DNA from: Flavobacteriaceae bacterium
GTDB lineage: Bacteria > Bacteroidota > Bacteroidia > Flavobacteriales > Flavobacteriaceae
DNA length: 64,000 nt
Direction of reading: 5' to 3'
Assembly (NCBI GenBank): GCA_013003555.1
Contig: JABDIV010000047.1
Coordinates: forward strand, 1 to 64,000
Under the pieces are notes generated by a model, which saw nothing but the letters and a program-made list of their open reading frames with translations, was not told the origin of the DNA and made no database searches. Of this stretch, positions 45,101 through 54,078 are shown one piece after another. Each line of letters opens with the position of its first letter. Within the stretch, counting starts at the first letter, position 1. The position numbers were made by a program, and so were the translations under genes.

Positions 45101-45194
45101 TGAGTTCTTAGTAAGTCCCGGCAATAAATTTTGTCCTAATTTAAAGAAAATATTATGCCAAAGTTGCAAGGTGGTACTAATTTTTTGTTAAACG

Positions 45195-45224
45195 GTGAAA
45201 TTTCACAAACTATCTGTACTTTTG
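45195..45224 (+). promoter_or_regulatory. surE promoter: palindrome GTGAAATTTCAC and -7 TACTTTTG
   Basis: TACTTTTG (45217-45224) matches TAnnTTTG 19 nt before surE. A perfect 12-bp palindrome GTGAAATTTCAC (45195-45206) covers the place where the -33 box should be; a repressor or activator site is possible but could be chance. Confidence 0.4.
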
Positions 45225-45243
45225 TCGATGAAAACTGCTAAAA

Positions 45244-46020
45244 ATGCCGAAAAAACCCCTTATTTTAGTTACGAACGACGATGGAATAACCGCCCCGGGA
45301 ATACGCACACTTATTCGTTTGATGAACGCTATTGGTGATGTCGTTGTCGTTGCACCCGATAGTCCGCAAAGCGGTATGGGCCATGCCATAACCGTAAATA
45401 CCACACTCCAGGTTAAACCGGAACGTGTCGATAACGGACCACAACGCGAATACAGCACCTCTGGAACGCCTGCTGACTGTGTTAAACTGGCCAAACATGA
45501 AGTCCTTGATCGTATTCCGGATATTTGTGTTTCGGGCATTAACCATGGTTCGAACTCTTCGATTAATGTCCTTTACTCAGGAACCATGAGTGCTGCCATC
45601 GAAGCGGGCATTGAAGGCATACCAGCGATAGGGTTTTCACTTTGCGATTACAACTGGGACGCCGATTTCAAACCCATAGAAGAGCATGTCACCACTATTG
45701 TAAAAAAAGTGATTGAAAACGGACTTCCGGAAGGTATCATTCTAAACGTGAATTTTCCAAAACTTGATGGTCAACCTTTAAAAGGAATAAAAGTCTGCAG
45801 ACAAGCAAAGGCAAACTGGGTAGAAGAATTCGATAAACGACGAAATCCTCAAGGCAAGGAATACTACTGGCTAACAGGAAAGTTCGTTTCGTTTGATGAT
45901 GACGATGACACCGATGAATGGGCTCTGAACAACGGCTATGCATCGGTTGTCCCGGTAACCTACGACCTAACAGCCAAACATTTTATTGAACAACTTAACT
46001 CATGGAATTTAAATGATTAA
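45244..46020 (+). CDS. surE: 5'/3'-nucleotidase SurE
   Basis: 258-aa metal-dependent nucleotidase (nucleoside monophosphate and short polyphosphate hydrolysis). VTNDDGITAPG gives metal ligands D12 and D13; APDSPQSGMGHAIT and SGINHGSN complete the active site. Normal family length. It overlaps the next gene by 8 nt, starting the surE-lpxB-comEC run; divergent from prc. Confidence 0.95.
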   Translation: MPKKPLILVTNDDGITAPGIRTLIRLMNAIGDVVVVAPDSPQSGMGHAITVNTTLQVKPERVDNGPQREYSTSGTPADCVKLAKHEVLDRIPDICVSGINHGSNSSINVLYSGTMSAAIEAGIEGIPAIGFSLCDYNWDADFKPIEEHVTTIVKKVIENGLPEGIILNVNFPKLDGQPLKGIKVCRQAKANWVEEFDKRRNPQGKEYYWLTGKFVSFDDDDDTDEWALNNGYASVVPVTYDLTAKHFIEQLNSWNLND

Positions 46021-46294
46021 AAAGCAGGTTTCTACCGGTTTTATCTTAGGTTTGATAGCGAACGCTATCGGTTTATTTTTGGCTGCCACACTTCTCGGCC
46101 GTGGTGATGATGTTATGACCGTTATTAGAGCAGCTCAAACCGAAGGATTTCTTGGGAAATTAATCAGCCTTGGCGCTATTCTTAATCTGATCGTTTTTTT
46201 TATTTTTATTAAAAAGAAACAAGATTATAAAGCACGCGGTGTTTTATTAGCCACTATCTTGGTAGCCATATTGACCTTCGTCATTAAATTGTAA
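46013..46294 (+). CDS. small membrane protein between surE and lpxB
   Basis: 93 aa, three hydrophobic segments (about 8-28, 47-66 and 75-92) joined by GRGDDVMTVIRAAQTEGFLGK and a KKKQDYKARG loop. No domain recognised; it is typical of a conserved unnamed protein in this flavobacterial gene order. It overlaps surE by 8 nt and lies 7 nt before lpxB, so a link to lipid A synthesis is possible but unproven. Confidence 0.75.
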   Translation: MIKKQVSTGFILGLIANAIGLFLAATLLGRGDDVMTVIRAAQTEGFLGKLISLGAILNLIVFFIFIKKKQDYKARGVLLATILVAILTFVIKL

Positions 46295-46301
46295 GATTGT
46301 A

Positions 46302-47417
46302 GTGAAGTATTATGTAATTGCTGGGGAAGCCTCAGGAGATCTTCATGGCTCAAATTTGATCAAGGCATTACAGGAAGAAGATGTAAATGCCGAATTTCGA
46401 GTTTGGGGCGGTGATCTTATGGACGATTGTGGTGTGCAACTTGTTAAGCACTACCGTGATCTTGCCTTTATGGGTTTTATCGAGGTGCTGCTTAATCTCA
46501 GAACAATCACCAAAAACCTGGCTTTTTGCAAACAGGATATAGCAGCTTACCAACCCGATATTGTCATCTTTATCGATTATCCGGGATTTAATCTGAGGAT
46601 CGCCAAATGGGCAAAGAAAATGGGTTTTGCGACTCATTATTATATTTCACCCCAAATATGGGCCTGGAAAGAAAACCGCATTCAGGCCATAAAACGGGAT
46701 GTGGATAAGATGTATGTCATCTTACCTTTTGAGAAATCATTTTATGAAGACAAGCATAATTTTCCTGTTGAGTTTGTGGGCCACCCGCTTATCGATGCGA
46801 TTTCCAATCGTCAACAGGTTGACGAATATCAATTCAGGGCCGAAAATGAGCTAAGTGAAAAGCCGATCATCGCACTATTGCCGGGAAGCCGAAAACAGGA
46901 GATCAAAAAAATGCTCAATGTAATGCTAAGCCTTGTCGATCATTATGAGGACTATCAGTTTGTCATTGGCGGAGCTCCCGGACTTTCCGAAGAATTTTAC
47001 ACGCGTTTTATCGAAAATTCAAGAGTGCATTTTGTACATAACAAAACCTATGATTTGTTAAGTGTCTCAACGGCTGCCCTGGTGACATCCGGAACCGCTA
47101 CGCTTGAGACAGCCTTATTCAAGGTTCCTCAGGTTGTTTGTTATAAAGGTAGCTGGGTGTCGTACCAAATAGGGAAACGACTTGTTAAAAACATCGATTA
47201 TATTTCACTTGTCAACCTCATCATGAACAAGACCGTGGTTACCGAACTGATTCAAGATAATTTCAACAGGAAACGGCTAAAACAAGAGCTTGATTTGTTA
47301 CTGGATAACTACCAGCGTACCAAATTTTTCTTGAACTATTACGATCTTGAAAAAGTACTCGGCGGACGAGGTGCAAGTAAAAAAGTTGCAAAATTGATCT
47401 TTAATTCAATAAATTAG
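46302..47417 (+). CDS. lpxB: lipid-A-disaccharide synthase
   Basis: 371-aa GT19 glycosyltransferase that joins UDP-diacylglucosamine and lipid X to form the lipid A disaccharide at the inner membrane. It starts at GTG (46302) directly before YYVIAGEASGDLHG, the family's N-terminal signature. Also visible are YISPQIWAWKENR, FVGHPLIDA and ALLPGSRKQEIKKM, and TSGTATLETALF in the nucleotide-binding half. Length normal. Confidence 0.95.
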   Translation: MKYYVIAGEASGDLHGSNLIKALQEEDVNAEFRVWGGDLMDDCGVQLVKHYRDLAFMGFIEVLLNLRTITKNLAFCKQDIAAYQPDIVIFIDYPGFNLRIAKWAKKMGFATHYYISPQIWAWKENRIQAIKRDVDKMYVILPFEKSFYEDKHNFPVEFVGHPLIDAISNRQQVDEYQFRAENELSEKPIIALLPGSRKQEIKKMLNVMLSLVDHYEDYQFVIGGAPGLSEEFYTRFIENSRVHFVHNKTYDLLSVSTAALVTSGTATLETALFKVPQVVCYKGSWVSYQIGKRLVKNIDYISLVNLIMNKTVVTELIQDNFNRKRLKQELDLLLDNYQRTKFFLNYYDLEKVLGGRGASKKVAKLIFNSIN

Positions 47418-47437
47418 CGCAACAATCTTTAGAATTG

Positions 47438-47938
47438 ATGCGTTACATTGCCCTGATCATCTTATTATTTTTATCACTTTCGAGCTGTAAGTCGTCTAAA
47501 ACTGCAATTGTAACGACAAAGAAAGAGGCTTCTAAATCTGAAAATATCAATTCGAGCGTTGCCGAGGCTGTTATTCAAAATGCCAGGGCCTATGAAGGCG
47601 TGCGATACAAATTCGGAGGCACAACCCAAAAGGGAATGGATTGCTCAGGACTTGTTTACGTTTCCTTTAAAAAAGAAGATGTTCTTCTACCGCGCATATC
47701 GCGTGACATGGCAAAAAAAGGCAATCCGGTTAAAACATCGAAGTTGAAAGAAGGCGATCTGTTATTCTTCAAAACCAGCAAGACGAGACGAACCATTAAT
47801 CATGTTGGCCTGGTTACCGACGTAAACAAATCAGGCATTCGGTTTATACACGCAACTACTTCCGGCGGGGTGATCACCTCCTCTCTGAACGAGGATTACT
47901 GGAGAAAGGCATTTGTCGGAGCCAGACGTATTTTATAG
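47438..47938 (+). CDS. NlpC/P60 (C40) peptidoglycan endopeptidase lipoprotein
   Basis: 166 aa from the ATG at 47438. Lipobox LSSC (Cys17), short linker, then the C40 domain: catalytic Cys69 in GMDCSGLVY, His122 in INHVGLVTDV and His138 in RFIHATTSGG. Members cut gamma-D-Glu-diaminopimelate bonds in muropeptides. It sits between lpxB and comEC in the same direction. Confidence 0.92.
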   Translation: MRYIALIILLFLSLSSCKSSKTAIVTTKKEASKSENINSSVAEAVIQNARAYEGVRYKFGGTTQKGMDCSGLVYVSFKKEDVLLPRISRDMAKKGNPVKTSKLKEGDLLFFKTSKTRRTINHVGLVTDVNKSGIRFIHATTSGGVITSSLNEDYWRKAFVGARRIL

Positions 47939-47972
47939 AATATTTACTATATTGTAATATAGATTATTTTCT

Positions 47973-50030
47973 ATGTTGCAATTTAACATTCTTGATTATC
48001 CTGTCGTCCGTATAACGACATTTCTAATCCTTGGGATTGTCCTTAATGGTAATTTCGATACTGGTATTTTCACTCTGCTGGTTACGATTCTAGGTTCCAC
48101 ATGTATTCTCATCGTCGTAAACGCTTGGCTTAAAACCAAAATTCGACGGTATATCGGTCCTGACTTTCTGCTATACATCATTATTGTTTTCCTTGGTATG
48201 GCACTGGCACAGATTCACGACCATCGTCATAACTCGGGTCATTACACACATTTTGTTAAGAACACAGACTCACTTTATAGCCTTGTTTTTCAGGTTTACC
48301 GAACCTTGAAACCGAGTCAATATCAAGATAAATATATCGTTGGGATTCAATCTATCCAGGGTAGGAATCACAGCGGCCGTTTACTGGTAAATATCGATAA
48401 AGACAGCCTGTTTGAACCGCTTAAAGTAGATGATATCATCTATACTAAAGCGAAGATTGAACCCATCGCCCGACCGATAAACCCGCATCAATTCGATTAT
48501 CGGCTTTATATGTCTCGCCAAAATATCTATCACCAATTAAAATTAAAACGACCTTCCGTTAAAATAGCCGGGCAAGCCAATTCAATCCTTGGATATGCTG
48601 ACAACTTAAGAGAATCTATACGGAAAGCTCTGGAGACCTATTCGATTAGCTCTGATGAATGGGCGGTTATGAATGCCATGTTGCTCGGACAACGACAGGA
48701 ATTATCTGAAAATCTGTATGAGCGCTATGCCCAGTCGGGCGCGATTCACATTTTGGCCATTTCGGGCCTGCACATCGGGATTATCCTGATTATGCTTCAA
48801 TTTATTCTGAAGCCTTTGGAGAAGATTCCGTTCGGTGGTTTCGTCAAACTTATATTCATACTGGCATTGCTATGGTCATATGCCATTATTGCCGGGTTAT
48901 CAGCCTCTGTAATGCGTGCCTGTTGTATGTTCAGCATCATCGCTCTGGCTCTAAATATGAAACGTCAAAGTCATATTATTAATACCTTATTCATATCCAT
49001 CTTCGTCTTGTTATTGATCAACCCAAATTATATTTATGATGTTGGTTTTCAATTGAGTTATTCGGCGGTATTCGCAATTGTGACCCTCGAGCCTATTATC
49101 AGAAAAATCTGGAGGCCCGCTTACTATCCCCTAACCTACTTCTGGCGAACACTGACCGTAACCCTATCGGCTCAAATCGGGGTATTACCATTAAGCCTGT
49201 ATTATTTTCATCAGTTTCCGGGTCTGTTTTTACTGTCGAACATGGTCATCATTCCTGCTTTGACGTTCATTTTAGCTTTTGGTTTTCTAATCATTGGCCT
49301 GGCACTGCTTGAAATTTTGCCAACCGAAATCATGCACTTATATGAAGCGGTTATCAGACTGCTAAATGATTTTATCGGTTGGATTTCCGACAAGGACGAG
49401 TATGTTTTTGAACAGCTGTCATTTAGTACTGAGAAGGTCATTTTATACTACTTCCTGCTGCTCATGATGATCTGGACCTGGTACAGTAGAAATACCAGGC
49501 TCATCTTAATCGCATTAATGGGTATTGTTTTTTTCCAAGGCTACCGCTTTCTGGATTATTCAAAGGCTTCTGACCAAACACTAATCGTATTTCACAGAAG
49601 CCGGTTCAGCATGATCGGCTTACATACACATCAAAGTCTTCAGGTTTATCACAGTCGAAAAGATAATCCTATATTGGAAGACCAGGCCCTTTTAAACTAT
49701 AAAGTAGGTGAAAACATCAAACAGATCAATCTTGACAGCATGCCGGATGTACTGCAGACCGGTAAATTAAAAATACTTATTATAGATAGTATGGGTATTT
49801 ACAACTTGCACGCATTTAAACCAGATGTGGTTTATTTACGCGATTCACCCAGGCTGAATTTATCACGTCTTATCGATAGTGTTCAACCGTCTATGATCCT
49901 CTGGGATGGCAGCAATTACACCTCATATCAGAAGAGATGGGCCGCCAGTTGCAGGGCAAAAAAAATCCCCTTTCACCAAACGCGTGAAAAGGGAGCTTTT
50001 ATCTATCGTTATTCAACTATTCACCGCTAA
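47973..50030 (+). CDS. comEC: ComEC/Rec2-family DNA-uptake channel, degenerate C-terminal domain
   Basis: 685 aa. N-terminal membrane helices and a soluble DUF4131/OB-like domain (about 30-200), then the Competence domain with the hallmark AIHILAISGLHIGI (about 261-274) and some eight helices. The C-terminal ~150 residues (from ~530) follow the beta-lactamase-like domain of ComEC (TLIVFHRSRFSMIGL, MILWDGSNYTSYQKRW, KKIPFHQTREKGAFIY) but have no HxHxDH metal site, so no nuclease activity is expected. Natural transformation is inferred. Convergent overlap of 14 nt with the thioredoxin gene. Confidence 0.88.
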   Translation: MLQFNILDYPVVRITTFLILGIVLNGNFDTGIFTLLVTILGSTCILIVVNAWLKTKIRRYIGPDFLLYIIIVFLGMALAQIHDHRHNSGHYTHFVKNTDSLYSLVFQVYRTLKPSQYQDKYIVGIQSIQGRNHSGRLLVNIDKDSLFEPLKVDDIIYTKAKIEPIARPINPHQFDYRLYMSRQNIYHQLKLKRPSVKIAGQANSILGYADNLRESIRKALETYSISSDEWAVMNAMLLGQRQELSENLYERYAQSGAIHILAISGLHIGIILIMLQFILKPLEKIPFGGFVKLIFILALLWSYAIIAGLSASVMRACCMFSIIALALNMKRQSHIINTLFISIFVLLLINPNYIYDVGFQLSYSAVFAIVTLEPIIRKIWRPAYYPLTYFWRTLTVTLSAQIGVLPLSLYYFHQFPGLFLLSNMVIIPALTFILAFGFLIIGLALLEILPTEIMHLYEAVIRLLNDFIGWISDKDEYVFEQLSFSTEKVILYYFLLLMMIWTWYSRNTRLILIALMGIVFFQGYRFLDYSKASDQTLIVFHRSRFSMIGLHTHQSLQVYHSRKDNPILEDQALLNYKVGENIKQINLDSMPDVLQTGKLKILIIDSMGIYNLHAFKPDVVYLRDSPRLNLSRLIDSVQPSMILWDGSNYTSYQKRWAASCRAKKIPFHQTREKGAFIYRYSTIHR

Positions 50031-50565
50031 ATTCCGGCTTAAAGGTTGAGTAGTATTCGTTAAATGCCTCTTGAGTAGTCAGATTTTTATGATCGTTATT
50101 TTTAAAGAGCTTCAAATAGAGTTCCAATTGCTGTGGCGTTTTGTACCCACGAATCGGGGCAAGAAACTCGAGGTCTTCATCTAAAAAAACCATTGTTGGA
50201 TAGGCCCTTACACCGAAAAACCGGGTCAGCTCATGAACACCATTACGTTTATTCGCCTTTGCAGGATCAAAACTCGGATTGGTGTAAGTCTTATTTTTAA
50301 ACGTGACCTTATCGTTCCCTTCAGCGTTGAATTTTACAGCATAGTAATGCTTATTGATATAATCGGCTACATCCTTGTTCGCAAAGGTCTTTTTATCGAG
50401 AAGTTTGCACGGACCACACCAGACGGTGTACACATCCATAATGATCTTCTTCGGATTTTTCTTTTGAAGCACAACCGCTTCCTCGAGAGATAGCCATTTA
50501 ATTTCCTGGGCATTAACCGTTAGGCTAATCATTGCAATAACTACCAGGGCTAATAGTTGTTTCAT
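50017..50565 (-). CDS. periplasmic thioredoxin-like protein
   Basis: 182 aa. Signal peptide about 1-19 (ending VNAQ). Thioredoxin fold with the redox motif C50-G-P-C53 in VWCGPCKLL and the cis-Pro region GVRAYPTMVFLD. The LSLEEAVVLQKKNPKKIIMD opening resembles DsbD-gamma/DUF255-type thioredoxins of Bacteroidota, implying a periplasmic disulfide reductase or isomerase role. Confidence 0.88.
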   Translation of the reverse strand: MKQLLALVVIAMISLTVNAQEIKWLSLEEAVVLQKKNPKKIIMDVYTVWCGPCKLLDKKTFANKDVADYINKHYYAVKFNAEGNDKVTFKNKTYTNPSFDPAKANKRNGVHELTRFFGVRAYPTMVFLDEDLEFLAPIRGYKTPQQLELYLKLFKNNDHKNLTTQEAFNEYYSTFKPEFSGE

Positions 50566-50625
50566 AATTAAATGTTTTTAAGCTTTAGGGTTTATTTATT
50601 ACCAAAAAGCGTTCCTAAAATAAAA

Positions 50626-50651
50626 AAATCGCCCCAAAAACGGAGCGATTT
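50626..50651 (-). terminator. terminator after the second POT transporter gene
   Basis: AAATCGCTCC/GGGGCGATTT read on the minus strand (50642-50651 with 50626-50635, one T-G pair), loop GTTTTT, then TTTTATTTT. Confidence 0.88.
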
Positions 50652-50675
50652 GCGAATTTTTTAACGTTTTTCTCG

Positions 50676-52466
50676 TTATCTGACACCATGCATCAGACGT
50701 TTGAGCACCGGATTGAGCAAAATGGACAGCATTCCAACACCAATTGGAATCAGTGTAAAAATCAAAAAGAAGGTACTCAATGAATATTGTTCAGAAATAC
50801 GATCGATCATTCCACCCATGGTTCCTGCGGCCTTCTGTCCTATCGCGATGGCCAGATACCAAATACCGAACATAAAGCCGATCATTCGAGCAGGCACCAA
50901 TTTACTCAGATAAGAAAGTCCGACCGGTGACAAGCATAATTCTCCCATCGTATGCAATAAATAGGCAAGAACCAGGAAAATCATACTCACAGCAGCCGTT
51001 TTCGCACCCTGTGGAATATCTTGTGTTCCATATGCCAAAACGGCGAAGCCCAATCCGAGGAGGATGAGGCCCAGTCCGTATTTCATAGCCGCACTAGGAT
51101 TATATTTGCTCTCCCACCATCTCGAGAAAAATGGTGCAAGGCTGATAATGAAAAAGGAGTTCAAAATACCAAACCAGGAGGCATCAATTTGAGCCGCGTC
51201 GGTCGTAAGTTTATCGTTAAGCCTGTATATAACCAGACCCCATACACCAACAAAGGCAATAGCCAAAACGATATTCGACCATCCGATCCGATCATATGTC
51301 TTTTTAAACAACAGATATAGTACCCAGGTGATTATTATCAAGGGTACCGTGGTGAGTAAGGCATCGACAATCTTAAACACCATGGCCGAGTTACCGATAA
51401 GTTCCCTATTGGTGTAATCACGTGCAAACAAGGTCATTGAGCCTAAAGATTGCTCAAAGGCTGCAAAGAAAAATACTGTAAACAATCCAAAGATTGCTAC
51501 GGCGATAATTCTGTCACGAACGATAGGAATATAGCGCGAAACCCTCGAAACCATAAGGATAAGAAACAAAACCAATGCAGCCAGGACGATTACGTTTGAC
51601 CCCCCGAGATTACCAATTGAAAACGGTAATAAATTGATTTCCCCAATTTTTTCGAGTGGATCATTGAACAAATAAAGCAAGCCACCGACAGCCGATAAGA
51701 CTATGAGTAAATAATCAAATTTCGTAAACGGATTCAATTTTTCATCTACTTGTGCCTCCTCATCCTCTGCCGGACTTTCCTCATTTATATTCTGAGGAAG
51801 TTCCACCTCATAAACTTTAGTAGGCTTAGCACCAACACTACCAAACAGATCCTTTGCCAACCAGAACTGCATCATGCCAAGGAACATAAAAATTCCGGCA
51901 AGACCGAATCCCCAGGACCAGCCAAAATTTTCGGCCAGGTAACCACATAGCATCATCCCAAAGAAAGCGCCGGCATTTACACCCATATAAAAGATCGTAT
52001 AAGCGCCATCCTTTTTGCTTTCCTTTCCTTTATACATTTCAGAAATGATAGAGGTCATATTTGGCTTAAAGAAACCTGTTCCAATAACCAGTAAAGCCAG
52101 ACCCAGATAAAAGGTAAGTGTCGTTTCCATTGCCATAGACGCATGTCCGAGCGTCATAATTAAACAACCGATGACGACCGCAATGCGATAGCCCGTGATC
52201 TTGTCGGCAATATAACCACCTACAATCGGAGTTAAATAAAGCAAAGAGGCATAGGTCCCTATTAAGGATAAGGCATGTTCCCGAGGCCATTCCCATCCGG
52301 GATTGTCACTCACGAAAGGCGCCGTTAAAAATAGTACGAGCAGGATACGCATCCCATAGAATGAAAAACGTTCCCACATTTCGGTAAAGAACAGGACGAA
52401 TAATCCGGCCGGGTGTCCCAGGACCTTGTCCTTAAATAAATTCTCTATATCGGTTTTTACTGTCAT
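50676..52466 (-). CDS. proton-dependent peptide transporter (POT/PTR), copy 2
   Basis: 596-aa MFS transporter of di- and tripeptides. EMWERFSFYGMRILLVLFL is the ExxERFxYY signature on helix 1; FYMGVNAGAFFG and the HTMGELCLSPVGLS segment on the later helices are also family marks. A long acidic loop (about 220-250, EESPAEDEEAQVDEK) sits between the two halves, with about 14 membrane segments overall. It follows copy 1 by 10 nt in the DPP-IV operon. Copies 1 and 2 are diverged paralogs. Confidence 0.93.
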   Translation of the reverse strand: MTVKTDIENLFKDKVLGHPAGLFVLFFTEMWERFSFYGMRILLVLFLTAPFVSDNPGWEWPREHALSLIGTYASLLYLTPIVGGYIADKITGYRIAVVIGCLIMTLGHASMAMETTLTFYLGLALLVIGTGFFKPNMTSIISEMYKGKESKKDGAYTIFYMGVNAGAFFGMMLCGYLAENFGWSWGFGLAGIFMFLGMMQFWLAKDLFGSVGAKPTKVYEVELPQNINEESPAEDEEAQVDEKLNPFTKFDYLLIVLSAVGGLLYLFNDPLEKIGEINLLPFSIGNLGGSNVIVLAALVLFLILMVSRVSRYIPIVRDRIIAVAIFGLFTVFFFAAFEQSLGSMTLFARDYTNRELIGNSAMVFKIVDALLTTVPLIIITWVLYLLFKKTYDRIGWSNIVLAIAFVGVWGLVIYRLNDKLTTDAAQIDASWFGILNSFFIISLAPFFSRWWESKYNPSAAMKYGLGLILLGLGFAVLAYGTQDIPQGAKTAAVSMIFLVLAYLLHTMGELCLSPVGLSYLSKLVPARMIGFMFGIWYLAIAIGQKAAGTMGGMIDRISEQYSLSTFFLIFTLIPIGVGMLSILLNPVLKRLMHGVR

Positions 52467-52476
52467 GATTTCGGCA

Positions 52477-54051
52477 TTAGGCGTTTTGTCCGTCGGCTAA
52501 TTCAAAACCTTCAGTTTCATCATTTTCAGAACCCTCTTTTTCTTCCGCGCCATGTGTTAATCGTTTAAGCGGTTTCAGAATGAGTATCACAAGAATCCCG
52601 ATAATGGTACAAAATACTGCGATGCCTGTAAATATGGCAAATTCGCCATACTCTGTGGCCGATTCACCTAAGAGTCCGGCCACTTTATTTCCTAATCCGG
52701 TAGCTGCAAAATAGGCACCCATCATGAAGGCCATCCAACGTTCGGGAGCCAACTTGGTTATGAATGACAAAGCTACTGGTGAAGCGCAAAGCTCCCCTAG
52801 CGTATGGAACAAATATGCAAGAACCAGCCATTGCATTCCAGATTTTGCTATAACTTCTCCGGCTGCATCATAGCCAACCTCTCTACTGGCGATCGACATG
52901 AAGAAAAAGCCCCAGCCCATTATAATCACTCCTATAGCCATTTTAAATAAGGATGATGATTCTTTTTTTCTATTTCGCCACCACACCCAGAAGCTTCCTA
53001 CAATGGTAGCAAAGACCAGTATGAAAATGGCATTAACCGATTGGAACCAACTTGCCGGAACCATAAAGCTCCCCAGTCTCAAATCGGTTTTTTGGGCGGC
53101 ATAAACATTCAGTAAACCACCGGCTTGTTCGAATGAACCCCAAAAAATGATAATGATCAAAAAGGAAATATAAGTTACGAGAATCCTGTCCTTTTCAACC
53201 TTGTTACCATCATTATAGACAACGATTCCTACACCAACCGCGAAGGCCAATCCGATGATTAGAAGGCCGTAAGACCATGATCCGCCAAAATACCAGACAG
53301 CAGCCCCGGCCAATATCATAATGGTAAACCCTAAAATAGAATTGTTATGCTTAAATATTGCGGTTAGAAGATTACTACTTTCAGATTTTGCCGATTCATC
53401 GCGTTCATCAACAACCAGATTTCCCACATGTTTCAGATAGCGCTGGCCATACCAATAGGTCAACTGACCAATGGCCATTCCAATTCCCGCAAGTCCGAAG
53501 CCATAATGCCATCCTATATTTTCGCCAATATATCCAACGATCAGGGCCGCCGCGGCAGCACCTAGATTAATACCCATATAAAAGATATAGAATCCCATAT
53601 CTCTCTTGTTTTGCTCATTTTTTGGATAGAGACCCCCTACCATTGTTGAAATATTAGGCTTCAACATACCTACGCCCATCACAATCAAAGTCAAACCGGT
53701 ATAAAACGCCCACATTTCCTCAACTGCAAGGATACTATGTCCTGCTACCAGCAGCAGCCCTCCGACAAACACCGACTTCCGCTGTCCGATTAATTTATCG
53801 GCGATAATCCCACCGGGAATTGATGCCACATAAACGAACATGGTGTACCATCCATAGAGTGCAATGGCGTTATCGTTCGCCCATCCCAAACCAGGATTGT
53901 CGGCAGCGGTTTCAGCAACAAGGTAAAGCACCAGAATGGCCCTCATACCGTAATAGGAGAACCGCTCCCACATTTCGGTGAGAAACAGTATGTAAAGACC
54001 TATCGGATGTCCGAATAAGGTCTTCTGATTAGGAAAGGTTGAATTTGTCAT
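52477..54051 (-). CDS. proton-dependent peptide transporter (POT/PTR), copy 1
   Basis: 524 aa. EMWERFSYYGMRAILVLYL (helix 1 signature), FYIFYMGINLGAAAA, and HTLGELCASPVALSFI. It has a polar loop (about 213-232) and an acidic C-terminal tail (EEKEGSENDETEG). The first transporter after DPP-IV, 27 nt away: dipeptides released by the peptidase in the periplasm would be imported by this and the next gene product. Confidence 0.93.
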   Translation of the reverse strand: MTNSTFPNQKTLFGHPIGLYILFLTEMWERFSYYGMRAILVLYLVAETAADNPGLGWANDNAIALYGWYTMFVYVASIPGGIIADKLIGQRKSVFVGGLLLVAGHSILAVEEMWAFYTGLTLIVMGVGMLKPNISTMVGGLYPKNEQNKRDMGFYIFYMGINLGAAAAALIVGYIGENIGWHYGFGLAGIGMAIGQLTYWYGQRYLKHVGNLVVDERDESAKSESSNLLTAIFKHNNSILGFTIMILAGAAVWYFGGSWSYGLLIIGLAFAVGVGIVVYNDGNKVEKDRILVTYISFLIIIIFWGSFEQAGGLLNVYAAQKTDLRLGSFMVPASWFQSVNAIFILVFATIVGSFWVWWRNRKKESSSLFKMAIGVIIMGWGFFFMSIASREVGYDAAGEVIAKSGMQWLVLAYLFHTLGELCASPVALSFITKLAPERWMAFMMGAYFAATGLGNKVAGLLGESATEYGEFAIFTGIAVFCTIIGILVILILKPLKRLTHGAEEKEGSENDETEGFELADGQNA

Positions 54052-54078
54052 GAGTTCTATATTAGTTAGTATTGCTAG

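Noticed and set aside
47948-47970. AT-rich hairpin CTATATT-GT-AATATAG between the NlpC/P60 and comEC genes
   Set aside because: The loop is too short, the stem is all A/T but two pairs and the T-run is broken; not a credible terminator.
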